Origin: RGIG1902 sp034926865
Lineage (GTDB): Bacteria > Bacillota > Clostridia > Oscillospirales > Butyricicoccaceae
Direction: 5' to 3'
Assembly: GCA_034926865.1 (NCBI GenBank)
Contig: JAYFQP010000007.1
Span: 62,001-126,000, forward strand
DNA: 64,000 bases
Shown here: positions 15,401 through 23,906 of the stretch, one piece after another
Position numbering within the stretch: the first letter of the stretch is position 1
How the letters are laid out: each line of letters starts with the position of its first letter
The notes under the pieces: model-generated
Seen by the model: the letters and a program-made list of their open reading frames with translations, nothing else
Told to the model about the DNA's origin: nothing
Databases searched by the model: none
Position numbers and translations under genes: made by a program

Positions 15401-16966
15401 ATGAAAAAAATAATGGCTTTAACAATTATTCTTGCCCTTGTTTTAGGGGGACTTTACGGATGTTCAAATGTTTCGGCTGGTGAGGGCAATGCAAAGAACG
15501 GTACAATAGCAACAAAGGATGAAGGACAGAAAAAGGCTCATGACGATTCCCTTGTAATCGCTATCGAAAGCGAACCCACAACACTTAACCCCTATGACCA
15601 TGCCGCGGTCACCTCTGGATATATGAACCAGATGACGTACAATCGGCTTTTCAGAATTGATACAGACACTCTTGAGCCTGTTCCGGATCTTGTTGAAAGC
15701 TATGAGAATATAGATGAGAGCACATGGGTGTTCACAATAAAGCAGGGCGTTATGTTCCATGACGGCACGGAGATGACGGCAGAGGACGTAAAAGCTTCGA
15801 TGGAGTATGCCAGAAACTTCACGTCCTCAAACAAGTACACCGCTTTTTGGAAGAATATCGAAGTGACGGATAAATACACGGTAAAGATAACGACAAACGG
15901 CTCTTATGCTCTTATACTAAATGATCTTTCGGCAAACGGGAATACGATAGTGCCGAAGCATCTTATTGATTCGGGCAATGATTTCAATAAAAACCCCATA
16001 GGCTCGGGCCCTTATAAGTTCGTCCAGTGGACACTGGGAGATAACCTTACCTTTGTAAAGAACAAGACTTATTTCGATACAGAACATATGCCGTCGATAA
16101 CAAATATCACATGGCGTATAATTCCAGAGGGTTCCTCACGCACGATAGCGCTTGAAACCGGAGAGGTTGACCTTGTCATAGATGTGGACACCGCCGACAT
16201 AGAGCGGATTAAGGACAATAATGATCTTGACATAGCCCAGAAGGATGGCACTAGGATGAACTTCATGGGCATAAACACCGAGCGCTATCCCTTCAATAAT
16301 CTTTATTTCCGTAAAGCTGTTTCCGCTGCAATCGATAAGTCTGCCGTTTTGACAGTTGCGACTAACGGGCTTGGGACAGTATCAATGTCGCCTAACCCAG
16401 GATCGTATAAAGGTGCCACCCAAGAGAATACGGTTCCTTATAGCCTCGATCAGGCAAAGGCTTACCTTGCACAGTCAGGCATTGACCCATCTCAGGCTGC
16501 CTTCAGCTGTATCACATATACCGATACAACACGACGTACGGCAGAGGTCATACAAAGCTATCTTCTCGAGCTTGGGATTACCATGGAGATAGAGAGCATG
16601 GATTTTGCGGCTTATCTTTCAAATATGCTTGAGGGTAATTTTGACGCCGTAGTCGGCGGCTACAGCTCCAGTGACCTTTTGACCTATATGAAGGGGCTGT
16701 GGTACTCGGCCTCGATAGGAGCCTCAAATGTGCCAAGGGTCAACGATCCAGAGATAGATTCGCTCATAGAGCTTGCAATGACTCAGCTTGATGCCGGTGA
16801 TCGAGCGGCAACGCTTGAAAAGGTCTGTGCCAAGGTCAATGACCAATGCCTTATGGTCTCCCTTTATACTTCATCCGTTATTAGAGCATATAATGCTCAT
16901 TTGGGAGGAGTCAATGTCAGCGCTTCAGGAATGATGCTTTATCAGGATCTGTACTGGATGGAGTAA
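15401..16966 (+). CDS. Family 5 ABC substrate-binding lipoprotein, Phe T-box controlled
   Basis: A 521-residue binding lipoprotein with lipobox LYGC (Cys21) and the same SBP_bac_5 landmarks as its neighbour (IAIESEPTTLNPYDH near 51, GVMFHDGTEMTAEDVKASME near 115, NPIGSGPYKFVQW near 195, SSSDLLTYMKGLW near 425). The TTC T-box suggests induction on phenylalanine starvation and hence a role in acquiring Phe or Phe-containing compounds; this is inferred. The C-terminal half, which contributes much of the ligand pocket in this family, is where it differs most from its paralogue. A strong terminator follows. Confidence 0.9.
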   Translation: MKKIMALTIILALVLGGLYGCSNVSAGEGNAKNGTIATKDEGQKKAHDDSLVIAIESEPTTLNPYDHAAVTSGYMNQMTYNRLFRIDTDTLEPVPDLVESYENIDESTWVFTIKQGVMFHDGTEMTAEDVKASMEYARNFTSSNKYTAFWKNIEVTDKYTVKITTNGSYALILNDLSANGNTIVPKHLIDSGNDFNKNPIGSGPYKFVQWTLGDNLTFVKNKTYFDTEHMPSITNITWRIIPEGSSRTIALETGEVDLVIDVDTADIERIKDNNDLDIAQKDGTRMNFMGINTERYPFNNLYFRKAVSAAIDKSAVLTVATNGLGTVSMSPNPGSYKGATQENTVPYSLDQAKAYLAQSGIDPSQAAFSCITYTDTTRRTAEVIQSYLLELGITMEIESMDFAAYLSNMLEGNFDAVVGGYSSSDLLTYMKGLWYSASIGASNVPRVNDPEIDSLIELAMTQLDAGDRAATLEKVCAKVNDQCLMVSLYTSSVIRAYNAHLGGVNVSASGMMLYQDLYWME

Positions 16967-16994
16967 ATCCACACGAAAAAATGTTTAATTTCAA

Positions 16995-17027
16995 AAGCCC
17001 ACGGCCTTATGGCAGTGGGCTTTTTTT
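16995..17027 (+). terminator. Terminator of the second binding-protein unit
   Basis: AAGCCCAC pairs with GTGGGCTT across a 12-nt loop, and seven T follow the G-C-rich stem. Confidence 0.85.
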
Positions 17028-17054
17028 CGCTTATGATGACGAAAAGAAATACTT

Positions 17055-17082
17055 TTGTTTTGTACAGGCTCTGTGATATACT
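17055..17082 (+). promoter_or_regulatory. Possible nitroreductase promoter
   Basis: TTGTTT (17055-17060) and TATACT (17077-17082) are 16 nt apart, about 75 nt before the nitroreductase start. Confidence 0.4.
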
Positions 17083-17157
17083 TAAACAGTAAAGAGAAAG
17101 TTTGTGTTATATGTAAGACAATAATTATTATTTATAATATAAGGAGGAACATGACCT

Positions 17158-17679
17158 ATGAACGCAGTTATCGAGAACATACTGACAAGGAGAAGCATCC
17201 GCGACTATGAGGACAAAAAGATCAGCCGCGAGGAGCTTGAGCTTATCGTAAAGGCGGGGAGATACGCCCCCAGCGCGATGAATAAGCAGACCTTTCAGAT
17301 AACCGTGCTTCAGAACTACGAGATCATCAGAAAGCTCTATACGGCCATACCTAAGTATATGGAGGGCTTAAATGAGGATTACAACTTTTACGGGGCAAAG
17401 ACGCTTATCCTTGTTTCGGATGATAAGGATAAGGAGATCGGGCAGATGGATTGTGCCTGTGTTGCCGAGAACATTTTCCTTTCTGCTCACAGCATGGGGA
17501 TAGGTTCTGTATGGGTCAATCAGCTTAGAAACACCTGCGAAGGGCCTGACGTTCGCGCCGCGCTTACAGAGGCGGGAGTTCCTGAAAATCACAGGGTATG
17601 GGTGATCGCGGCAATGGGATATCCAAAGGCTCCGGCTGAGCCCAAGGAGAAGATCGCCAAGATACATTGGTGCGAATAG
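17158..17679 (+). CDS. Nitroreductase-family flavoprotein
   Basis: FMN-dependent NAD(P)H oxidoreductase of 173 residues. The N-terminal RRSIRDYEDKKIS (about 11-23) is the FMN phosphate-binding start of the family. RYAPSAMNKQTFQITVL near 37-53 and the GIGSVWVNQL block near 115 are also typical. The natural electron acceptor is unknown; in anaerobes such enzymes reduce quinones, nitro compounds or disulfide-type substrates. GGAGG lies upstream of the ATG. It is a monocistronic unit ended by a strong hairpin. Confidence 0.88.
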   Translation: MNAVIENILTRRSIRDYEDKKISREELELIVKAGRYAPSAMNKQTFQITVLQNYEIIRKLYTAIPKYMEGLNEDYNFYGAKTLILVSDDKDKEIGQMDCACVAENIFLSAHSMGIGSVWVNQLRNTCEGPDVRAALTEAGVPENHRVWVIAAMGYPKAPAEPKEKIAKIHWCE

Positions 17680-17737
17680 TTTTCAACAGCTTGTGAAAAT
17701 AATTTGAGAAACTGCTAAACAAGAAACCGTCTGGCTT

Positions 17738-17773
17738 ATATGCGGCATGGCTTTTGTCATGCCGCATATTTTA
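17738..17773 (+). terminator. Terminator of the nitroreductase gene
   Basis: A 12-bp perfect stem (ATATGCGGCATG with its complement, 8-nt loop) is followed by TTTTATTT. Confidence 0.85.
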
Positions 17774-17920
17774 TTTGTCGAGCCAGGCAAAGCAGCATGA
17801 ATACAGAGTTTATGAGGCTTTAGGGGAAGCATATTTTGACAAATATAAATATAGAGCATATGTTCAAAAACAATAAGCAATTATAAAGTGATTGCTATTT
17901 ATAGCTATTCGTAATAAAGA

Positions 17921-17949
17921 TTGACAAGGGATGGTTATAATGTTATAGA
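17921..17949 (+). promoter_or_regulatory. Promoter of the C_GCAxxG_C_C / TDT operon
   Basis: TTGACA (17921-17926) and TATAGA (17944-17949) are spaced by 17 nt, 58 nt before the first start codon. The remaining AT-rich DNA between the preceding terminator and this promoter holds no gene. Confidence 0.65.
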
Positions 17950-18007
17950 TATCTTGAACGTTATTATATTCACAAATAAATTTTTATTATAAAAGGGGTA
18001 TGAAGCA

Positions 18008-18499
18008 ATGAACATGAAAAAGGAAGTAAGTATCAAAAAGATCCAAAAAGACGCAGAAAACAATTTCCGAGGAGGCTTTTATTGCTGCGAGGCTCTGATG
18101 ACATCAATTATCGACAATTTTGAGCTTGACGTGCCAAGAGAGACGATCGCAATGTCATCGGGAATGGCAGTGGGCGTGGGAAAATCGGGATGTCTCTGCG
18201 GAGCGCTTAACGGAGGGGTTATGGCGCTGGGTATGTTCTTCGGCAGAACACAGCCAACAGGGCCTAAAGACCCGCAGATCGTCAAATGTCTCGAGCTTAC
18301 AAGCGAGCTTCACAAATGGTTCCTTGAAAATAACGGCAAGCATTCCACCTGCTGCCGGGTTTTGACAAAAGAGTTTGATATGGGCAAAGGTGAGCATAAA
18401 GAGCAGTGCATTTATTTTACCGGTATTTGCGCTGCCAAGGTAGCTGAAATAATTATCCGTGAGCTCGGGCTTAAGAATATAGACGAGCAAAATGCTTAA
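18008..18499 (+). CDS. C_GCAxxG_C_C family (putative redox) protein
   Basis: A 163-residue Cys-rich protein of the C_GCAxxG_C_C family. The landmarks are FYCCEALM near 23-30, GCLCGALNGGVMALG near 58-72, CC in the STCCRVL segment near 115 and C in QCIYFTGICAAKVAE near 135-150. The family is annotated as a probable redox-active or metal-binding protein, often fused to or beside oxidoreductases and transporters; its reaction is unknown. AAGGGG 9 nt upstream supports the ATG. It is the first gene of a two-gene operon with the TDT permease. Confidence 0.8.
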   Translation: MNMKKEVSIKKIQKDAENNFRGGFYCCEALMTSIIDNFELDVPRETIAMSSGMAVGVGKSGCLCGALNGGVMALGMFFGRTQPTGPKDPQIVKCLELTSELHKWFLENNGKHSTCCRVLTKEFDMGKGEHKEQCIYFTGICAAKVAEIIIRELGLKNIDEQNA

Positions 18500-18517
18500 A
18501 AAGGAGTTCATATTGAA

Positions 18518-19456
18518 ATGAAAAATATCATTAAAAAAGTTCCTGTGCCTATGTGCGGCGTTATGCTTGGCATGGCGGCGCTGGGGAACCTCCTGCAGAG
18601 TTATTCCGAGACGCTTAGGTATATCTGCGGTATAATAGCGGGATTCATGCTGATTCTTGTTCTTTGTAAGCTTGTAATGTTCGGCTCGATGGTCAAGGAA
18701 GATCTTAAAAATCCGATTATGGCAAGTGTTGCAGCTACATTCCCTATGGCGGTTATGCTGCTCAGTGTTTATGTCAAGCCTTGGCTCGGCGCCATTTCAA
18801 TGTACATATGGTATCTGGCCATAGCGCTGCAGCTAGCTCTTGTAGTTTACTTTACCGCTAAGTTTATTGTAAAACTTCAGATGCCTAAGGTTTTTGCCAG
18901 CTATTTTATCGTATATGCAGGTATAGTCGTATCTGCTGTATCGGCGCCTGCCTATGGCAAGCAGAATGTTGGTACATTGGCCTTCTGGTTCGGGCTTATT
19001 ACTGTAGCGGCCATATTTGTTATCGTAACTTTGAGATATATCAAGTTTAAAGAAGTTCCTGATGCAGCAAAGCCGCTTATCTGCATTTATACTGCACCGA
19101 TAAGTCTTTGTGTGGCAGGATATGTGCAGTCGGTAACGCCTAAGGCTTATGGCCTTTTAATAACCCTGTATGCAGTGGCAAGCCTTCTCTATGTATTTGC
19201 CCTTGTCAAGGCTTTGGGATATCTTAAGCTTCCGTTTTACCCCAGTTATGCGGCGTTTACCTTCCCCTTTGTCATTAGCGCCATTGCCTCGAAGATGACC
19301 ATGGCCTGCCTGGCAAAGCTGGGGCATGCTATGCCGGCGCTTCAGTATGTGGTGACGATACAGACGGTTATAGCGGTTGTTTTGGTGGTTTATACATTTA
19401 TAAGATTTATGGCCTTTTTATTTACTCCTGCCCCTCAGGCTGTGGCAAAGAAATAA
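18518..19456 (+). CDS. TDT family transporter (tellurite-resistance/dicarboxylate, TehA/Mae1-like)
   Basis: Integral membrane protein of 312 residues with about ten hydrophobic helices. The N-terminal VPVPMCGVMLGMAALGN and the KFKEVPDAAKPLICIYTAP block near 175-195 resemble TDT/SLAC1-type permeases, which move malate, sulfite or other small anions. It lies 18 nt after the C_GCAxxG_C_C gene with AAGGAG in the gap, so the two are cotranscribed. Substrate is not predictable; a link to thiol or redox chemistry is only suggested by the partner gene. Confidence 0.78.
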   Translation: MKNIIKKVPVPMCGVMLGMAALGNLLQSYSETLRYICGIIAGFMLILVLCKLVMFGSMVKEDLKNPIMASVAATFPMAVMLLSVYVKPWLGAISMYIWYLAIALQLALVVYFTAKFIVKLQMPKVFASYFIVYAGIVVSAVSAPAYGKQNVGTLAFWFGLITVAAIFVIVTLRYIKFKEVPDAAKPLICIYTAPISLCVAGYVQSVTPKAYGLLITLYAVASLLYVFALVKALGYLKLPFYPSYAAFTFPFVISAIASKMTMACLAKLGHAMPALQYVVTIQTVIAVVLVVYTFIRFMAFLFTPAPQAVAKK

Positions 19457-19496
19457 GATTTTTGCCTTATTCTTTCTCTTTAATATAATAAAAGTG

Positions 19497-19530
19497 CGCC
19501 GGAAGATTATTCTTCCGGCGGCTTTTATTT
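19497..19530 (+). terminator. Terminator of the TDT operon
   Basis: CGCCGGAAGA and TCTTCCGGCG form a perfect 10-bp stem with a TTAT loop, followed by GCTTTTATTT. Confidence 0.85.
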
Positions 19531-19590
19531 AAACAGGCTGTGCATGGTTTACAGAAAGGGTTTCAAGACGAGAATAGAAATAGCTACCTA

Positions 19591-19627
19591 AAAAGAGCGC
19601 CGCCAAAGGGCATCCCTCTCGCGGCGC
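19591..19627 (-). terminator. Terminator of the proA operon
   Basis: GCGCCGC (19597-19603) pairs with GCGGCGC (19621-19627). On the minus strand the stem is followed by TCTTTTTAGG, suiting termination of the leftward proBA transcript. Confidence 0.65.
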
Positions 19628-19643
19628 AATTGATTTACTGAGG

Positions 19644-20891
19644 CTATCTTATCTGTCCGCTGCCCTTGAGTATATACTTGTAGGAACAAAGCTCGTTTAA
19701 ACCCATGGGGCCTCGGGCATGGAGCTTTTGAGTTGATATTCCTATCTCTGCCCCAAAGCCGAGAGCTTCACCGTCGGTAAAGCGGGTGGAGGCATTTATA
19801 TAGAGCGCAGCAGAATCTATTCTGGAACAGAACTCAGAGGCCGCATTCATATCCGTTGTGACTATCGCCTCGCTGTGATGGGTAGAGTATTTCTGAATAT
19901 GCCTGATAGCATCATCAAGACTGTTGACGACTTTAACGGCGAGGATATAATCCAAGAACTCAGAATAGTAGTCCTCTTCTGAAGCATCCTTTACGTCGTC
20001 GCCCAAAATAGCTTTTGAAACGGGACAGCACCTCAGCTCCACATTTTTGGTATCAAGCGCCGCCTTTGCCATAGGAAGGAACTCTTCTGCGATATCCTTA
20101 TGGACAAGCATCGTCTCGGCGGCATTGCAGACCGATACCCTTTGGGCCTTTGCATTCAGAATTATTTTTGTCCCCATCTCAAGATCGGCAGATTTGTCGA
20201 TATAAACATGGCAATTTCCTACGCCCGTTTCAATAACGGGGACAGAGGAGTTTTCAACAACAGCTTTAATAAGCCCTGCGCCGCCGCGGGGGATCAATAC
20301 GTCAATATAATCTCTAAGCCGCATCATATCTCTTGCTACAGCCCTGTCGGTATCATGGAGAAGGGTAATTGAGCTTTCAGGCAGGTTAGAGGCTCTAAGC
20401 GCGTCTCTCATAACTGCCTCAAGGGTAATATTTGAGTTTATGGTTTCGCTGCCGCCCCTTAAGAAAGCTGCATTGCCTGATTTAAGGCATAGAACAGCGG
20501 CATCAACAGTCACATTGGGGCGAGACTCGTATATTATGCCAATGACGCCAAGTGGAACTCTGACCTTTGTCATTTCAAGGCCGTTTTCAAGTGTAGTTTT
20601 TGAGAGAACGCTGCCTATTGGGTCGGGCAGGGCCACGACCTTCATAACAGCGGCGGCGACGCTTTCAAGGCGAGGTCTTGTAAGCGCAAGCCTGTCGATC
20701 ATGGCTTCGCTCATGCCCTTTGCCCTTGCCTGTGCCACATCTTGGGCATTGGCCTCAAGGATGGCATCAATGTTATTAATAATGGCGTGGCTTATGGCAG
20801 ATAGCGCATTGTTCTTCTCTTCGGTAGTGGCGGTTGCCAGCACAAGGCTTGCTGCCTTTGCTTTTTTGCCCAGTGATATGAGATCGCTCAT
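19644..20891 (-). CDS. proA: Glutamate-5-semialdehyde dehydrogenase (gamma-glutamyl phosphate reductase)
   Basis: Second step of proline synthesis: NADPH-dependent reduction of gamma-glutamyl phosphate to glutamate semialdehyde. The 415 residues match the usual 410-420. The aldehyde-dehydrogenase fold shows GVIGIIYESRPNVTVDA near 115-130, IPRGGAGLIKAV near 175 and the catalytic Cys in QRVSVCNAAETML near 245. AGAGGT in the end of proB serves the ATG at 20891; an upstream in-frame start is less well placed. proB ends 4 nt before, so the two are translationally coupled. Confidence 0.95.
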   Translation of the reverse strand: MSDLISLGKKAKAASLVLATATTEEKNNALSAISHAIINNIDAILEANAQDVAQARAKGMSEAMIDRLALTRPRLESVAAAVMKVVALPDPIGSVLSKTTLENGLEMTKVRVPLGVIGIIYESRPNVTVDAAVLCLKSGNAAFLRGGSETINSNITLEAVMRDALRASNLPESSITLLHDTDRAVARDMMRLRDYIDVLIPRGGAGLIKAVVENSSVPVIETGVGNCHVYIDKSADLEMGTKIILNAKAQRVSVCNAAETMLVHKDIAEEFLPMAKAALDTKNVELRCCPVSKAILGDDVKDASEEDYYSEFLDYILAVKVVNSLDDAIRHIQKYSTHHSEAIVTTDMNAASEFCSRIDSAALYINASTRFTDGEALGFGAEIGISTQKLHARGPMGLNELCSYKYILKGSGQIR

Positions 20892-20895
20892 TTTG

Positions 20896-21681
20896 TTACC
20901 TCTTTTCAAAAAGTGTGCCTATGTTATTGCCCTCAAGCACATCGTAAAGGCCTTCAAGGCGGTTGCTGTTGATTATGGCCATTGAACAGCCCGATTCAAA
21001 GCATATTTTTGCGGCGGCAATTTTGGTTGCCATGCCTCCTGTGCCCCTGTCTGAGCCTGCGCCGCCGGCAATGGCCTCTATGTGATCGTCGATTTCGGTC
21101 ACAAGAGGGATGATGGGTGCATTTGGGTTATCGTGGGGATTTTCCTCAAAAAGCCCGTCTATGTCGCTGAGGATTATGAGCCCTTCCGCCTTGACAAGCG
21201 ATGCCACAAGGGCACTTAAGGTGTCGTTGTCGCCAAAGCGTATCTCTTCAACGGCAACCGTATCGTTTTCGTTGACGATGGGAATCGTGTTGAAGGTTAA
21301 CAGGGCTTCAAGAGTATTAACGGCATTTGAGCAGCGCTCGTCGTTTTCTATGATGTCTCTTGTAAGAAGGATCTGAGCCACCTTGTGGTGGTATTCAAGA
21401 AAATGCTTGTCATAGATATACATCAGCTCGCATTGCCCGGCTGCTGCCGCTGCCTGCTTTTCTGGAATGGTCTCTGGCCTGTGTGAGAGCCCCAGTTTAG
21501 AGGCCCCTACCGCAATGGCACCAGAAGTGACGAGTATTATTTCGCGTCCTGAGTTCTTTATGTCGGAAAGTATTTTGCAGAGCTTTTCTATCTGGCGAAT
21601 ATTGACCATGCCATTATCATAGGTAAGGGAACTTGACCCTACCTTTACAACAATTCTTTTTGCGTTTATAAAGCTGCTCAT
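20896..21681 (-). CDS. proB: Glutamate 5-kinase lacking the PUA domain
   Basis: First step of proline synthesis: ATP-dependent phosphorylation of glutamate. The amino-acid kinase fold is complete: VVKVGSSSLT near 11-20, LVTSGAIAVGASKLGL near 45-60, NENDTVAVEEIRFGDNDTLSALVA near 135-158 and DRGTGGMATKIAAAKI near 208-222. At 261 residues it ends after the kinase domain, whereas E. coli ProB (367) has a C-terminal PUA domain; short forms are found in other clostridia. GGGAGG before the ATG at 21681 sets the start, which overlaps the upstream stop by 4 nt. Confidence 0.93.
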   Translation of the reverse strand: MSSFINAKRIVVKVGSSSLTYDNGMVNIRQIEKLCKILSDIKNSGREIILVTSGAIAVGASKLGLSHRPETIPEKQAAAAAGQCELMYIYDKHFLEYHHKVAQILLTRDIIENDERCSNAVNTLEALLTFNTIPIVNENDTVAVEEIRFGDNDTLSALVASLVKAEGLIILSDIDGLFEENPHDNPNAPIIPLVTEIDDHIEAIAGGAGSDRGTGGMATKIAAAKICFESGCSMAIINSNRLEGLYDVLEGNNIGTLFEKR

Positions 21682-22028
21682 TTTTCTTCCTCCCAGCTTT
21701 TCCATATATCAGGAGCATAGCCTACAGTCGCTTTTTTACCATTTCTGACGATGGGTGTTTTGAAAAGCTCAGGATATTCAAGCAGCTTTTCCTCTCTTGC
21801 CTGATCGTCATTTAAATATTCTATGAAAAGGCTTTGGTAAAGGGCACTGTCCTTATCTATAAGGTTGCTAAGGCCACCGCAGGATGATTTCACGCTTTTG
21901 TATTCGCCCATGCTCATGCCGTAGCGGGGCAGATCTATGTCCTGATATTTTATTCTGCGTTCTTTGAAATAACGCTGTGCCTTTTTTGTATCAAAGCACT
22001 TGCTTTTGCCGAATATCTGTATGTTCAA
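21678..22028 (-). CDS. Spx/ArsC-family protein
   Basis: A 116-residue thioredoxin-fold protein of the ArsC/Spx/MgsR family. A single N-terminal Cys sits in GKSKCFDTKKAQRYF (Cys11), followed by the family Arg/Pro region FKTPIVRNGKKATVGY near 90-105. It lacks the CxxC of Spx, so it is closer to ArsC-like or YusI-type members. It may be a thiol-redox enzyme or RNA-polymerase-binding regulator; I cannot choose. It overlaps the ABC-F gene upstream and proB downstream by ATGA junctions, so all are in one operon. Confidence 0.8.
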   Translation of the reverse strand: MNIQIFGKSKCFDTKKAQRYFKERRIKYQDIDLPRYGMSMGEYKSVKSSCGGLSNLIDKDSALYQSLFIEYLNDDQAREEKLLEYPELFKTPIVRNGKKATVGYAPDIWKSWEEEK

Positions 22029-23884
22029 TTATCTTCCTCCTCTTGCTCATAAAGCTTCAGAAGCCGCTCCTCGAGAGATTCCTTTTCCTCCATGAGCTGT
22101 GATAGAAGCATATAATCATCGGGGCTGTCAGCTGCAATCCGGTCTATTTCCGAGATGCGGCTTTCTATGGCCTTTATTTCCCGCTGCCGCTCCCTGCGCT
22201 GCTTCTCAAGAGCTTTTTGGTTTGTCTGGCTCTGGGGCTTCACAGGTTGCGGCCTTGGAGGTCGCACCTCGACCTGGACAGCCAATGCTCTAAGACGTTC
22301 GATCTCGCGCTTCTTTAAAAATTCATCATAATTGCCGCTGTAGTCAAGTATTTTTCCGTTTTCTACCTGCCATATTCTTGTGGCAAAGCGGTTTATAAAA
22401 TATCTGTCATGAGAGACAAATATCATCGTCTCAGAAAAATCGTCAATTGAATCCTCAAGCCATTCTCTCGACATAAGGTCAAGGTGGTTTGTAGGCTCAT
22501 CCAGAAAAAGAGTGTTGACGCTGTCGCTCATGAAAAGGCAAAGCTTAAGCCGGGTCTTTTCTCCGCCAGAGAGAACTGCAACGGTTTTAAAAACGTCCTC
22601 TCCCTTGAAGCCGAAGGCCGCAAGCCGATCTCTTGCCGCTTGTGTAGAACAATTAGTCTCGTAAAGGAGAGTATCTATAAGGTTGCGCTCGGGATGGCTG
22701 AATGAGACTACCTGAGGCAGGTAGCCTGTCTTGACGCCGACGCCTTCCATTATGACACCCTCAAGAGGCGGCAGCTGCGAGAGCATAGTCTTAAGCATTG
22801 TGGTTTTGCCGCAGCCATTGGGGCCTAAAAGGGCGATTCGTTCACCTTTCAAAACAAGTGCATCAAAGCTTTCGATAAGTTTTTCCTCATACCCGCAGGA
22901 AAGCGAAACGATATTGAATACCTCATCGCCAGATCCGTCAGCCTGTGAAAAGCGGTTTTTCATCTTTGCGGCCTTACGGAGGGTTTCTATGCGCTCAATG
23001 CGGTTAAGCCGCTTTTCCATTGAAAAGGCGCGCTTCATTACCTTCTTGTTGCCAAGGCCCCAGCCCTTCATTCGCTCCACCGTGAACTCAAGCCGGGCTA
23101 TTTCTTTATCCTGGCGCTTTTTGGCCAGTTCAAGCTGTTCACGCATTTCGTCTTTACGGTCAACATAATAACTGTAGTTGCCTGGGAATGAGGTTATATG
23201 TCCGTCCTCTAATTCTAGAGTGCGAGTTGTGGTCTGGTCAAGAAAATAGCGGTCATGTGAGATTATTACAGCTGTGCCTTTATATGTTTTAAGGTAATTT
23301 TCAAGCCATCCGATCGTGTCTAGATCAAGATGGTTGGTAGGCTCGTCCAATAAAAGAATATCTGTTCCGGAGAGCATAACTCTTGCCAGATTGACTCTTG
23401 TTTTCTCTCCGCCCGAAAGACTCATGAAGGAACGCTCCTGCATATTGGGCGAAATATCAAGGCCGTTTGTCATGATGTTGTAGGCAGTCATATACGCATA
23501 TCCGCCAAGGGCCTCATAGCTAGCTGTAAGCTTTGAATAGCGCTGCATCACTTCCGGAGACATATTTTGCTCAAGGCAGCGCATTTCGGCCTCGATTTCA
23601 AAAATAGCCTCGAAGGCGGTCATAAGCACTTGTTTGACAGTGATTTTCTCAGGATACTCAGGCAGCTGCTCCAGAAGGCCCACTCGCCCCGAGGGGTTGG
23701 TGTAAATATTGCCTGAGTCATAATCTAATCTTTTGGTAATTATCTTGAAAAGGGTTGTTTTTCCGCTCCCGTTGGCCCCTATAAGGCCCACGCGTTCACC
23801 CTTGTAAACTTCGAAAGAGACATCATTTAAAACCTGGTGCTCTCCGAAGTATTTATTTAATTGTGAAATGGATATTTCAGACAT
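22025..23884 (-). CDS. ABC-F family ATPase
   Basis: Soluble ABC-F protein of 619 residues with two nucleotide-binding domains and no membrane part. Domain 1 has GANGSGKTT near 36, LSGGEKTRVNLARV near 160 and LLLDEPTNHLDLD near 180; domain 2 has GPNGCGKTT near 355, LSGGEKTRLKLCLF and LFLDEPTNHLDL near 460. Between them is the charged P-site tRNA interaction linker (about 240-315). The C-terminal ~75 residues form a Gln/Arg/Glu-rich coiled coil, as in Uup/YfmR-like members. Such proteins rescue or tune ribosomes, and some protect against ribosome-targeting antibiotics; which applies here is not known. Confidence 0.92.
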   Translation of the reverse strand: MSEISISQLNKYFGEHQVLNDVSFEVYKGERVGLIGANGSGKTTLFKIITKRLDYDSGNIYTNPSGRVGLLEQLPEYPEKITVKQVLMTAFEAIFEIEAEMRCLEQNMSPEVMQRYSKLTASYEALGGYAYMTAYNIMTNGLDISPNMQERSFMSLSGGEKTRVNLARVMLSGTDILLLDEPTNHLDLDTIGWLENYLKTYKGTAVIISHDRYFLDQTTTRTLELEDGHITSFPGNYSYYVDRKDEMREQLELAKKRQDKEIARLEFTVERMKGWGLGNKKVMKRAFSMEKRLNRIERIETLRKAAKMKNRFSQADGSGDEVFNIVSLSCGYEEKLIESFDALVLKGERIALLGPNGCGKTTMLKTMLSQLPPLEGVIMEGVGVKTGYLPQVVSFSHPERNLIDTLLYETNCSTQAARDRLAAFGFKGEDVFKTVAVLSGGEKTRLKLCLFMSDSVNTLFLDEPTNHLDLMSREWLEDSIDDFSETMIFVSHDRYFINRFATRIWQVENGKILDYSGNYDEFLKKREIERLRALAVQVEVRPPRPQPVKPQSQTNQKALEKQRRERQREIKAIESRISEIDRIAADSPDDYMLLSQLMEEKESLEERLLKLYEQEEEDN

Positions 23885-23906
23885 TTAAGTTATCTCCAAA
23901 ATGGTG

